In this document: one piece after another, positions 1 to 7,171 of the stretch
Layout of the letters: every line of letters begins with the position of its first letter
Position numbering within the stretch: the first letter of the stretch is position 1
From: Nitratiruptor sp.
GTDB lineage: Bacteria; Campylobacterota; Campylobacteria; Campylobacterales; Nitratiruptoraceae
Assembly: GCA_015494595.1 (NCBI GenBank)
Contig: WGAX01000104.1
Coordinates: 1 to 13,095, forward strand
Direction of reading: 5' to 3'
DNA: 13,095 nucleotides
The notes under the pieces: model-generated
Told to the model about the DNA's origin: nothing
Databases searched by the model: none
Seen by the model: the letters and a program-made list of their open reading frames with translations, nothing else
Translations under genes and position numbers: made by a program

Positions 1-693
1 GACTTGCACTGTTTGTGGTAAGACTACAGGACCGCCTGGGTCTGTAATGCTTCCGTTGACGCTGCCATCATCGTCAAACTCGCCTCCATCAGTGAGAGAG
101 AGGGTGATGAGGGTATAGTTTCCTTCATGTTTTATGTTTTTAACAGGAACACTTTTCCACTCTCCATTTATATATTTCATATAGCCGTTGATACTATCAT
201 TTCGAGGGAATACTAATGTAATCTCTACCGTCGCACCTTTATCGACATCTATAGTATAAGAGAGTAAACCGAATGGGATGGTGATTTTTTTGTTTGCTAC
301 TTCAATAGTTTTTTCGCTTGGTTCTATGATTTTTATATCGTTTATTTTAGGTTGTTGAGTACTCTGAGATGCTTCACTTTTTAGAGCCACTCCGATCGTT
401 GCCTCTTTTTCTCCGACTTGGGCCTTGAATACTTTTACTTCTGCATTATTAGACTGCTTGATTGGGAAATTTTGAGGCGGTGTATCGACTGATTGTGGAG
501 TTTCTATATTACAGGTCGTATTTGGAGGACAGGTGTCTTGACCTGGTAGCGTGCCATTTTGCTCTTCACCTTGGCCAGGCATTGTTCCATTTTGATCTTA
601 AGCTGCAGTTGTAGTATTTGTATCTGCATAAATAGGCAAAGAAGATACCGATAGAGACGACAATATTGCTAAAGAGGCAATTATTTTTTTCAT
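1..693 (-). pseudogene. Secreted choice-of-anchor U domain protein, frame interrupted by TAA at codon 32; 3' end off the window
   Basis: Read leftward from an ATG at 693, which has an AGGAG ribosome site about 6 bases upstream, the frame encodes a clear Sec signal peptide (KK at residues 2-3, hydrophobic core 4-19, likely cleavage after PIYA at 20-23). Codon 32, at 600-598, is TAA. The same frame is then open for 199 codons to the window edge. After the stop come a Pro/Gly/Asn-rich linker with a repeated QNGTxPGQ motif, a two-cysteine stretch, and a beta-rich domain. The domain has FGLLSYTIDVDKGATVEITL near residues 150-170 and DGGEFDDDGSVNGSITDPGG at 202-221, the hallmark of choice-of-anchor U domains of exported bacterial proteins. 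The signal peptide and mature part are thus split. An ATG at 582 could restart translation, but its ribosome site is poor and the product would lack a signal peptide. The AT-rich 47-bp gap to aroE may hold its own promoter. Alternatives are a sequencing error or stop readthrough. Confidence 0.72.
535..600 (-). repeat. 33-bp (11-codon) imperfect tandem duplication in the secreted protein gene
   Basis: Two adjacent 33-base units, 600-568 and 567-535 read on the minus strand, encode (stop)DQNGTMPGQG and EEQNGTLPGQD. Codons 3, 4 and 10 are identical. Codons 5, 6, 8 and 9 differ only at synonymous third positions, so the duplication is not recent and the amino acids look conserved. The TAA at 600-598 aligns exactly with GAA (Glu) at 567-565, one base apart. 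Confidence 0.8.
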
Positions 694-740
694 ATTTTAC
701 TCCTTTTCATAAAAAATAATAAAAAAAATTTACTTAATTT

Positions 741-1541
741 TTAATAATAGTTGGCTAATTTTAGGCTTTGTTTCATATACTTGGCTATCTCCTCTTTCTC
801 ATACCGAAAATCGGTAAAGATCTCAAAAGCTAATATCCCTTGATACAGAAGCATATCTGTGCCATCTTTGTAAGTAAGGCCAAGTTCTTGTGCTAGCTTT
901 AAGAATGGAGTTAATTTATTGTAAATAACGTCCACGGCGTATTTAGCGCTTTGCAAGATAGGCTCAAGCAGCTCTTTTGGAGCTGGGAGGCTTTCGTCTT
1001 TGAGGCCAGCGGAGGTGGTATTGATAACAAGATCATACCTTTGAGGGCTAAAATCTTGCCAGCTAAAGGTAGTGAAGCCTTTTTCTCTAAAAAACTCTAG
1101 GCGCTGGGAGCTGCGATTAAGAATATGGGGGTTAAAACCCTTTTGAGCCAGATACAAAGCAATCGCTTTTGCTGTGCCTCCAGCTCCTAAAATAAGTACA
1201 TTTTCAAACTCAAACTCTTTTACACTCTCATAAAAACCCGGTGCATCAGTATTGTAGCCAAAAATCTTGCCATTTTTCTCATACCAGGTATTGACTGCTT
1301 CAATTTCAGCAGCAATTCCGACTACTTCATCACTTAGTCTATATGCCCACTCTTTGTGGGGTACTGTAATATTGACACCTTTAAGTCTGTAATGAAAAAA
1401 GATCTCTTTTAGCCTGCTTCCATCTTCTACCAAGATTTTGGTATAGCAAGCATCAAAGCCAAGTTTATCAAATGCAAAATTGTGCAGAGTAGGAGAGATG
1501 GAGTGCTCTACCGGATTACCAAAAATTGCATAGAGTTTCAT
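741..1541 (-). CDS. aroE: Shikimate dehydrogenase (NADP+)
   Basis: Reduces 3-dehydroshikimate to shikimate with NADPH in the cytoplasmic shikimate pathway to chorismate. At 266 residues it has the normal family length. The substrate-binding SxS motif is at residues 14-16, the catalytic lysine is K63 in NITVPHKE, and the other conserved active-site residues are N84 and D99 (GYNTDAPG). The nucleotide-binding loop GAGGTA is at 119-124, followed by NRS at 142-144 and INTTSAGL. The C-terminal VDVIYNKLTPF and DGTDMLLYQG blocks are complete. The ATG overlaps the trpE stop by 4 bp (ATGA), with GAGGAG upstream, so translation is probably coupled to trpE. Chorismate, its pathway's end product, is the substrate of the upstream trpE product. 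I see no hairpin terminator after the stop, only an AT-rich stretch before the next gene. Confidence 0.97.
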   Translation of the reverse strand: MKLYAIFGNPVEHSISPTLHNFAFDKLGFDACYTKILVEDGSRLKEIFFHYRLKGVNITVPHKEWAYRLSDEVVGIAAEIEAVNTWYEKNGKIFGYNTDAPGFYESVKEFEFENVLILGAGGTAKAIALYLAQKGFNPHILNRSSQRLEFFREKGFTTFSWQDFSPQRYDLVINTTSAGLKDESLPAPKELLEPILQSAKYAVDVIYNKLTPFLKLAQELGLTYKDGTDMLLYQGILAFEIFTDFRYEKEEIAKYMKQSLKLANYY

Positions 1542-2947
1542 TGGCTAAGCTCCTCAAGGGCTTTTTTGAGTGCACCAAGTTTGTTGTTGACTTCTAAGTA
1601 TTCAAGCTCCGGCTTGCTATCAGCCACGATGCCAGCTCCCGCTTGGAACACCACTTTGTCTTTTGTCAGTAGGGCAGTTCTGATGGTAATCGCGCTATCC
1701 ATATCGCCATTGAAGCCAAAATAGCCTATACTTCCGCTGTAATATCCTCTTTTGAGTCCCTCAAATTCGGCAATCAGCTCCATTGCCCGAATCTTTGGTG
1801 CTCCTGTCATTGTACCGGCTGTAAAGGTAGCCATAAAGAGATCAAACATATCATATTTGCTATCAAGCACACCCACCACATCACTAACCATATGCATTAC
1901 ATGGCTATAGCGCTCCACGCGCATAATTTGTGGCACTTTCACAGTGCCAGCCTTCGCCACTCTTCCCACATCATTGCGTCCTAAATCTATAAGCATCACA
2001 TGCTCTGCTACCTCTTTGGGATCGTTTAGCATCTCTTTTTCAAGCTCTAAATCTCTTTTTGGGGTATTACCCCTTTTTCTGGTGCCTGCAATAGGGCGCA
2101 GTAGGATCTCGTTGTCGGTGAGGCGCACCATCACCTCTGGGCTACTGCCTGCAATGGCAAAATCTTCAAACTCCAGCAAAAAGAGATAGGGAGATGGATT
2201 GAGGGAGCGTAGCTTGCGATAGAAGCTGAAGCGATCCACTATAGCCTTTTGGGTGAGGCGGTTGGAGATAACGATCTGAAAAACGTCCCCGCTTCGTATC
2301 ATTCTCTTGCTCTTTTGCACCATCTTAAAAAATTCCTCTTTGGAGTGGGCGAACAGGGGCTCTCCTAGGAGTTTTGCTCTTTTAAGGGGAGTGTAGCGGT
2401 AGCTATCTTTGATAGAGGCTTCTATCTGCTCAAATGTGTTGGCTATCTCTTTATCTGAGCTAATAAGCGTAAGAGAAGAGTTTTTGTGTGAAAATGCAAG
2501 GATGAGTTTGGGACGCAGCATATAAAAGTCTGGTGTGTGAAGCTCATCTTTTAGGTTTTGCATATACTTTTGCAGCACCGGCTCAAACTGCTGCACCATA
2601 TCATAGCCAATATAGCCGATAAAGCCATCCACAAAGCCAACTTGTAACTTCTTGGAAATCTCTTTATAGTAAGAAAAATCTATATCTTTGTAGTAGCGCT
2701 TCAAAAAGAGTAGAGGATTGGCCTCTACCTCCTGGATTTCGCCTTTTTCGTTTTTGTGGTAGCTTTTGCCATTTTCGTGCCAAAGTGCCTCTTTCTCTCC
2801 ACACACTATATAGCTAAAATTGCCTTCACTGGTGTTAAGTACACTCTCAAACAGATAGCTCTTTTGATTTTCAAAAAACTCTTTGAGCTTCTCATACAGA
2901 GCAATTGGCGTAAACTCATCAAGCATAAACTGCTTATAATATAGCAT
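1538..2947 (-). CDS. trpE: Anthranilate synthase component I
   Basis: Converts chorismate to anthranilate, the first committed step of tryptophan synthesis, using ammonia from a glutamine amidotransferase partner (TrpG/TrpD) not in this window. At 469 residues it is full length. The C-terminal chorismate-utilising domain carries GSSPEVMVR (268-276), EHVMLIDLGRND (315-326), the GTMTGAPK block (378-385) and QAGAGIVADS (435-444). Two features favour TrpE over its paralogue PabB: PIAGTR at 285-290, where PabB usually has lysine instead of alanine, and an N-terminal LFES at 32-35 resembling the tryptophan feedback site. I infer feedback inhibition by tryptophan from that motif. The ATG follows the stop of the SPOR gene with no spacer, and AAAGG inside that gene's end serves as ribosome site. 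It overlaps aroE by 4 bp. I see no attenuator-like leader. Confidence 0.94.
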   Translation of the reverse strand: MLYYKQFMLDEFTPIALYEKLKEFFENQKSYLFESVLNTSEGNFSYIVCGEKEALWHENGKSYHKNEKGEIQEVEANPLLFLKRYYKDIDFSYYKEISKKLQVGFVDGFIGYIGYDMVQQFEPVLQKYMQNLKDELHTPDFYMLRPKLILAFSHKNSSLTLISSDKEIANTFEQIEASIKDSYRYTPLKRAKLLGEPLFAHSKEEFFKMVQKSKRMIRSGDVFQIVISNRLTQKAIVDRFSFYRKLRSLNPSPYLFLLEFEDFAIAGSSPEVMVRLTDNEILLRPIAGTRKRGNTPKRDLELEKEMLNDPKEVAEHVMLIDLGRNDVGRVAKAGTVKVPQIMRVERYSHVMHMVSDVVGVLDSKYDMFDLFMATFTAGTMTGAPKIRAMELIAEFEGLKRGYYSGSIGYFGFNGDMDSAITIRTALLTKDKVVFQAGAGIVADSKPELEYLEVNNKLGALKKALEELSQ

Positions 2948-3709
2948 CTAATCAACCTTTGTTATAAAAGCACTCTTACTAATTATTGCTCTTATTTTTG
3001 CTAGATGGCGGGCTGCCTCTTCACGAGAAGCAAAAGGTCCTACATAGACTCGCTGCAATTTTTGACCATTGAGATTAAACTCTTTGATAATATAAGAGAA
3101 ACCCGCATTCTTGATAGTTGCTAAAAAGTTTTTATCAGGTGGATATTTTAAGAAGGCACCCACTTGAATGTAATATGAGCCTGTTGTTGGAATAGTTATT
3201 GGAGGAATTACTGGCTTTTGAGGTTTTTCCACTTTTTTAGGCTTTGGTTTTGGCTTAGGTTTAGGTTTGGGTTTTGGCTTAGGTTTAGGTTTGGGTTTAT
3301 GCTTTGTAGCCTCTTGTTTATGTTTTGCTTTAGCCTTTTTAGCTGCCTCTTCTTGAGCTAGTTTTCTATTTTCGCTCTTTACTTCATTGATGAGATTTGC
3401 AAATTCATCCTCTTTTGTTTCTGGCTCAGTAACAATTGGTACCTCTTGAGACTCCTCAAATGCAGAAGATGCTTCAGTCTGTGCACTAAAAGTGTTGGTA
3501 GCAACCAAATTCTCTTGTGGAGCAGAAGAGGTGTCAGAGATAATTTTTACGATGCTAATGACGATAATAAAGATAAGGATCAGAGAGCCTGCAATGAGAA
3601 GATAGCGTTTGATTTTATCCTTTTTATCAAAATCATCCAGGACTATATCGTCCAACTGGTTAGTTTGAAGTTCCTCTAGATTATCCAGGTTATTTTTTTC
3701 ATTCTCCAT
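2948..3709 (-). CDS. Single-pass membrane protein with KP-rich linker and C-terminal SPOR domain
   Basis: A 253-residue bitopic protein. Residues 1-35 are acidic and cytoplasmic, with DKKDKIKR just before a hydrophobic segment at about 36-58. An acidic, Ser/Thr-rich periplasmic stretch follows, then an Ala/Lys stretch and an uninterrupted Lys-Pro repeat at about 137-159. The last 75 residues form a SPOR domain, with GSYYIQVGAF at 177-186, an RVYVGPF turn at 220-226 and the closing helix REEAARHLAKIR. SPOR domains bind denuded glycan strands of septal peptidoglycan in the periplasm, so a role in division or wall remodelling is likely, as in DedD/FtsN-type proteins; no specific orthologue can be named. 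The KP run probably forms a stiff extended spacer through the wall. It heads an operon with trpE and aroE and has its own promoter candidate at 3739-3744. The start is set by AAAGGA about 8 bases upstream of ATG. Confidence 0.9.
   Translation of the reverse strand: MENEKNNLDNLEELQTNQLDDIVLDDFDKKDKIKRYLLIAGSLILIFIIVISIVKIISDTSSAPQENLVATNTFSAQTEASSAFEESQEVPIVTEPETKEDEFANLINEVKSENRKLAQEEAAKKAKAKHKQEATKHKPKPKPKPKPKPKPKPKPKPKKVEKPQKPVIPPITIPTTGSYYIQVGAFLKYPPDKNFLATIKNAGFSYIIKEFNLNGQKLQRVYVGPFASREEAARHLAKIRAIISKSAFITKVD
3248..3295 (-). repeat. Two exact 24-bp tandem copies encoding the KP-rich linker
   Basis: The bases at 3248-3271 are repeated exactly at 3272-3295, and shorter partial copies flank both sides. 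Each copy is eight codons and encodes four Lys-Pro dipeptides. Because the unit is a multiple of three, gain or loss by slippage would lengthen or shorten the periplasmic linker of the SPOR protein without shifting the frame. Confidence 0.88.
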
Positions 3710-3738
3710 AGCAAAATCCTTTATTATGAAATAAACTA

Positions 3739-3744
3739 ATTATA
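3739..3744 (-). promoter_or_regulatory. Candidate -10 box for the SPOR–trpE–aroE operon
   Basis: On the minus strand the hexamer is a perfect TATAAT in an AT-rich stretch, 29 bases before the ATG at 3709, which would leave a short leader carrying the AAAGGA ribosome site. No convincing -35 box lies 16-18 bases upstream. This is common in Campylobacterota, where the -35 region is weakly conserved. The box sits in a palindromic ATTATAAT, so the strand assignment rests on the downstream gene. Confidence 0.55.
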
Positions 3745-3836
3745 ATATATTTTTGAATAAGAGTTGCATAAACTTCTCTTTTGTTATTTATAAGAGTAAA
3801 AAATCTAAGGAAAAACTTCACAAGGGGATGGAAAGA

Positions 3837-3852
3837 GGAAGCAGAAGCTTCC
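3837..3852 (-). terminator. Hairpin after glyA, probable weak Rho-independent terminator
   Basis: A perfect 6-bp stem (GGAAGC/GCTTCC) with a 4-base loop lies 2 bases past the glyA stop codon. On the minus strand it is followed by TCTTTCC, a short and broken T-tract. The position fits the end of the gatC–pilT–cvpA–lysS–glyA transcript, but the stem is short and the tail weak, so some readthrough into the SPOR operon is possible. Confidence 0.5.
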
Positions 3853-3854
3853 AT

Positions 3855-5102
3855 TTAAAAGGTGGGTTGGGTGTAAATAATGAATTTGTGAGCAAGCTGT
3901 TGCATCTCTTTTTTGATTTTTTCTTGGAGGTTAGTATCTTCAATATTATCCAAAACATCTGCTATAGCATTGGCGATGATCTCAAATTCAGCCTCTTTCA
4001 TACCTCTTGCAGTAAGTGCTGGACTGCCAATTCTAATGCCACTAGTTACAAATGGACTTCTAGTCTCTCCTGGGACAGTGTTTTTATTGACTGTAATGCC
4101 AGCTCTACCAAGGGCTTCATCCGCATCTTTGCCGCTAAAATCCCTATCAAGAAAGCTAACAAGTACCAAATGGTTATCTGTGCCCCCACTTACCACATTA
4201 TAGCCTCTATTCATCAGTACTGTAGCCAAAGTCTGGGCATTGCGGCGCACCTGCTTTGCATACTCTTTCCATTCAGGCTTGAGGTTTTCACCAAATCCCA
4301 CAGCTTTAGCAGCAATCACATGCACCAGTGGGCCGCCTTGCAATCCTGGAAATATTGCAGAGTTAACCTTTTTAGCAATCTCAGGATCATTTGTCATAAT
4401 CATACCGCCTCTTGGGCCTCTGAGGGTTTTATGGGTAGTGGTGGTAACTACATCGCAGTAAGGAAATGGGCTAGGGTGCTCACCTGCTGCCACAAGTCCA
4501 GCGATATGGGCAATGTCTGCCATCAATATTGCGCCAACTTCATCTGCAATTTCTCTAAACTTTTTAAAATCAATCACTCTAGGATAGGCGCTAGCCCCAC
4601 AGATGATCATTTTTGGTTTGACCACTTTTGCAATATCTAAGACTCGATCATAATCGATCCACCCCTCATCATTGACTCCATAAAAGAAGCTTTGATAAAT
4701 TTTACCGCTAGCATTTACTTTTGCTCCGTGCGTGAGGTGGCCTCCGTGGCTAAGATCCATCCCCAAAATTTTGTCATAAGGCTTGAGAAGAGCCAAATAT
4801 ACCCCCTGATTTGCCTGGCTACCAGAGTGTGGCTGTACATTAACATACTCACATCCAAAGAGCTTTTTTGCTCTCTCAATTGCAAGCTCCTCAATAGCGT
4901 CTGCATATTCACACCCGCCATAGTAGCGTTTACCCGGATACCCCTCTGCATACTTGTTGGTAAAGATGCTGCCCATCGCCTCCATTACAGCTGGAGTTGT
5001 AAAGTTTTCACTTGCAATCATCTCTAGATGATCTGTTTGGCGCTTGAGCTCTTTTTCTAAAATCTCATATACTGTTGGATCTGCGTTTTTCAAAAAATCC
5101 AT
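3855..5102 (-). CDS. glyA: Serine hydroxymethyltransferase
   Basis: PLP-dependent enzyme interconverting serine and glycine with transfer of a one-carbon unit to tetrahydrofolate, in the cytoplasm. It supplies glycine and methylene-THF for purine, thymidylate and methionine synthesis. The 415 residues match the usual length. The N-terminal SENFTTPAVMEAMGS block (31-45), PHSGSQANQGVY (91-102), LSHGGHLTHG (117-126) and ADIAHIAGL (195-203) are all present. The PLP-binding lysine is K225 in TTTTHKTLRGPRGG. ATG follows the lysS stop by one base, and GGAGTAAT at the lysS end is its ribosome site, so the two are translationally coupled. The lysS–glyA pairing is, from memory, widespread in Campylobacterota. 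A hairpin follows the stop. It is probably the last gene of the operon that begins at gatC. Confidence 0.98.
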   Translation of the reverse strand: MDFLKNADPTVYEILEKELKRQTDHLEMIASENFTTPAVMEAMGSIFTNKYAEGYPGKRYYGGCEYADAIEELAIERAKKLFGCEYVNVQPHSGSQANQGVYLALLKPYDKILGMDLSHGGHLTHGAKVNASGKIYQSFFYGVNDEGWIDYDRVLDIAKVVKPKMIICGASAYPRVIDFKKFREIADEVGAILMADIAHIAGLVAAGEHPSPFPYCDVVTTTTHKTLRGPRGGMIMTNDPEIAKKVNSAIFPGLQGGPLVHVIAAKAVGFGENLKPEWKEYAKQVRRNAQTLATVLMNRGYNVVSGGTDNHLVLVSFLDRDFSGKDADEALGRAGITVNKNTVPGETRSPFVTSGIRIGSPALTARGMKEAEFEIIANAIADVLDNIEDTNLQEKIKKEMQQLAHKFIIYTQPTF

Positions 5103-5103
5103 A

Positions 5104-6609
5104 TTACTCCTTTTCCTCTTTTGGTAGTGGTCGCATTGCTGGAAACAGAATTACATCTCGTATTGTGTGCTGATTTGTAAGTAGCATCACAAGTCTATCA
5201 ATCCCAATCCCCTCTCCTGCAGTTGGGGGCATCCCATAGCCTAAAGCTCGCACAAAATCCTCATCCATATGCATCGCCTCATCATCTACCTCTTTTGCTG
5301 CAACTTGGGCTTTGAAACGCTCATACTGATCAAGTGGATCGTTAAGCTCGTTGAAGCCGTTTGCGATCTCCTTGCCTGCTATAAAGAGCTCAAAACGCTC
5401 TGCAATGTTTGGATCCTCATCGCTTCTTCTAGCAAGTGGGCTAATCTCTATTGGAAAATGGGTGATAAAGGTTGGATTGATAAGCTTTTCTTCTACGAAA
5501 TTATCAAAAAGCTCTGCTTGCAATGCTCCTAGTGGAAGTTTGTGAGCAAATTCTACTTCAATATCTCTTTCTTTAAGGTATGAGATAATCTTTTCTTTAT
5601 CTTCTACCACATCCTCAGGCACGCCCCCAATCTCAATGAGGGCATCTTTGTATTTGATTTTGTTAAACGGGGTGCTAAAGTCGATTATGTGCTCACCATA
5701 GGGCAGCTTCTTAGGAAGTGCTAACTTTTCAAAAAGGTAATCAAACAGATCTTCAGTGAGCTTTATCAAATCTTCATAGGTGTGATATGCCCAATAAAAC
5801 TCAATCATTGTAAACTCTGGGTTGTGGGTGGCATCCATTCCCTCATTGCGAAAGTTTCTATTGATCTCAAAGACCGCTTCAAAGCCTCCCACAATCAAGC
5901 GTTTGAGATAGAGCTCAGGCGCAATGCGAAGATACCTATCTACTCCCAAAGCGTTGTGGTGGGTAATAAATGGTTTAGCATTTGCACCCCCAGGAATTGG
6001 ATGCATCATAGGTGTTTCTACTTCTAAGAAACCGTGCTCTTCAAAAAAGGAGCGAATGAGGCTAACTATGCGGCTCCTTAGCACAAACACCTTTTTTACA
6101 TCTGGATTCATAATCAGATCCAAATAGCGCTGTCTATAGCGCAGCTCTTTATCCTGCAGGCCGTGATACTTTTCTGGAAGAGGCACGATAGCCTTAGTCA
6201 CAAGGTTGAGTTCATTGGCAAAGAGAGTAAGCTCTCCTGTTTTAGTAACAAAGGGGTAACCGGCTGCCTCAATAATATCTCCAACTTCTATGAGCTTTTT
6301 AACCTTTTTAAACCACTCTTTCCCCAAGCTATCTTGATTGAAGTAGATCTGGACAATGCCGCTCTCATCCTCAATCTTGGCAAATGCAGCTTTGCCCATA
6401 TGGCGTAAAAATTTTATGCGTCCGTTAAGCTTTACGCAGACTTTTTCATCCTTTTTCTCTTCCAGCTCTTTTACATATGCATATTTTTCTAAAAACTGGC
6501 TATTTTTTATCTCTTTGCAAAATCCGTGCCCGTAAGGGTTAATACCAAGCTCTCTTAATTCATTGGCTTTTTGGATGCGCTGTTTTTCATACTGATTCTC
6601 AAATATCAA
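5104..6609 (-). CDS. lysS: Lysyl-tRNA synthetase, class II
   Basis: Charges tRNA-Lys with lysine using ATP. The 501 residues show an N-terminal helix, an OB-fold anticodon-binding domain at about 58-140, and the class II catalytic core. Motif 1 is near 196-203 (EVETPMMHP), motif 2 at about 246-275 (FEINRNFRNEG...HNPEFTMIEFY) and motif 3 at 464-476 (AGEGIGIDRLVML). The ending RDVILFPAMRP is typical. The start codon is TTG, not ATG. It is supported by a perfect AAGGAG five bases upstream, by overlap with the cvpA stop (TTGA) and by the absence of any other methionine before residue 71. The 4-bp overlap upstream and 1-bp gap to glyA mark one transcript. Confidence 0.98.
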   Translation of the reverse strand: MIFENQYEKQRIQKANELRELGINPYGHGFCKEIKNSQFLEKYAYVKELEEKKDEKVCVKLNGRIKFLRHMGKAAFAKIEDESGIVQIYFNQDSLGKEWFKKVKKLIEVGDIIEAAGYPFVTKTGELTLFANELNLVTKAIVPLPEKYHGLQDKELRYRQRYLDLIMNPDVKKVFVLRSRIVSLIRSFFEEHGFLEVETPMMHPIPGGANAKPFITHHNALGVDRYLRIAPELYLKRLIVGGFEAVFEINRNFRNEGMDATHNPEFTMIEFYWAYHTYEDLIKLTEDLFDYLFEKLALPKKLPYGEHIIDFSTPFNKIKYKDALIEIGGVPEDVVEDKEKIISYLKERDIEVEFAHKLPLGALQAELFDNFVEEKLINPTFITHFPIEISPLARRSDEDPNIAERFELFIAGKEIANGFNELNDPLDQYERFKAQVAAKEVDDEAMHMDEDFVRALGYGMPPTAGEGIGIDRLVMLLTNQHTIRDVILFPAMRPLPKEEKE

Positions 6610-7160
6610 TGTTGCTCCTTATTGTGTATACTTTTTACGGTTTTTTTTACTTGTTGCGTGATATGGTGAGGTCTTAGTTTAATAATGTAGCCTCCTGTCT
6701 TTACAAGAATAGGATAAAGAGCAGAGTTTTTAGCATATTTTGTAAAGATATTTTTTGTTACCTCTATGTTGGAGAGGGCATAAATAATAACAGAGATGAT
6801 TAAGAAGATTTTTGTAGCCTCCATCAAAAATCCAAAAAATTGATCAAAAATGCCTTTCCCTTTTATATCGGTAAGCTGAATAATGAGTTTTGCAAGAAAA
6901 TTGATGCCAATCCATATACCAAAAAGCCCTACAATGAAGCCGATGAATGTAAGGGCTGCATCATTTTTTATTAAAAAAATATTGTGACTAATCCACTCTC
7001 CTATATCGTGTGCATAGCGAGAGCCGTAGTAGATCCCGCCAATAATCCCTGCAAAATCGAAAAATTCCTTAACAAAACCACTTTTAAAACCTTTAAACCC
7101 TAAAAAAATGACAATACCAGCGATAATTGCATCAAAATAGCTTATCTGTATTGCTTCCAT
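6606..7160 (-). CDS. CvpA family inner-membrane protein
   Basis: A 184-residue membrane protein of the CvpA (colicin V production) family. Four hydrophobic segments lie at about 8-25, 33-47, 68-95 and 108-130, and the tail is basic and soluble (RPHHITQQVKKTVK). The family signature is visible in the first hairpin: Asp10 in the first helix followed by GFKGFKSGFVKEFFDF at 21-36. CvpA proteins are named from E. coli colicin V export and have been tied to envelope homeostasis; the molecular activity is not settled, and I infer nothing narrower here. The ATG at 7160 has AAAGGA about 8 bases upstream. It lies 11 bp after pilT and overlaps lysS by 4 bp. A CvpA gene next to lysS also occurs in Helicobacter, as far as I recall. 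Confidence 0.88.
   Translation of the reverse strand: MEAIQISYFDAIIAGIVIFLGFKGFKSGFVKEFFDFAGIIGGIYYGSRYAHDIGEWISHNIFLIKNDAALTFIGFIVGLFGIWIGINFLAKLIIQLTDIKGKGIFDQFFGFLMEATKIFLIISVIIYALSNIEVTKNIFTKYAKNSALYPILVKTGGYIIKLRPHHITQQVKKTVKSIHNKEQH
6615..6620 (-). promoter_or_regulatory. Ribosome binding site that fixes the TTG start of lysS
   Basis: AAGGAG on the minus strand, inside the last codons of cvpA, sits five bases before TTG at 6609-6607. With no nearby ATG, this site decides the lysS start. Confidence 0.8.
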
Positions 7161-7171
7161 AATAATTTCCT

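Noticed and set aside
694..740. Terminator after aroE or promoter of the secreted protein gene
   Set aside because: The stretch has a T-rich run on the minus strand and a TATTAT-like hexamer at 721-716, but no stem and no distinctive promoter elements beyond low complexity.
1944..2189. Small plus-strand frame opposite trpE
   Set aside because: Antisense to conserved trpE motifs, Ser-rich and without any recognisable domain or start signal.
1538..2947. Assignment as PabB (aminodeoxychorismate synthase)
   Set aside because: PIAGTR rather than PIKGTR and an N-terminal LFES feedback-type motif favour anthranilate synthase.
3238..3302. Short repeats as a possible CRISPR-like array
   Set aside because: Repeats are directly adjacent, have no spacers and encode a continuous Lys-Pro run within a real gene.
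3753..4640. A 295-codon open frame on the plus strand opposite glyA
   Set aside because: It lies almost wholly antisense to an unmistakable glyA, starts with TTG without a ribosome site, and its product is Cys/Ser/His-rich without any domain. It is a shadow of glyA codon use.
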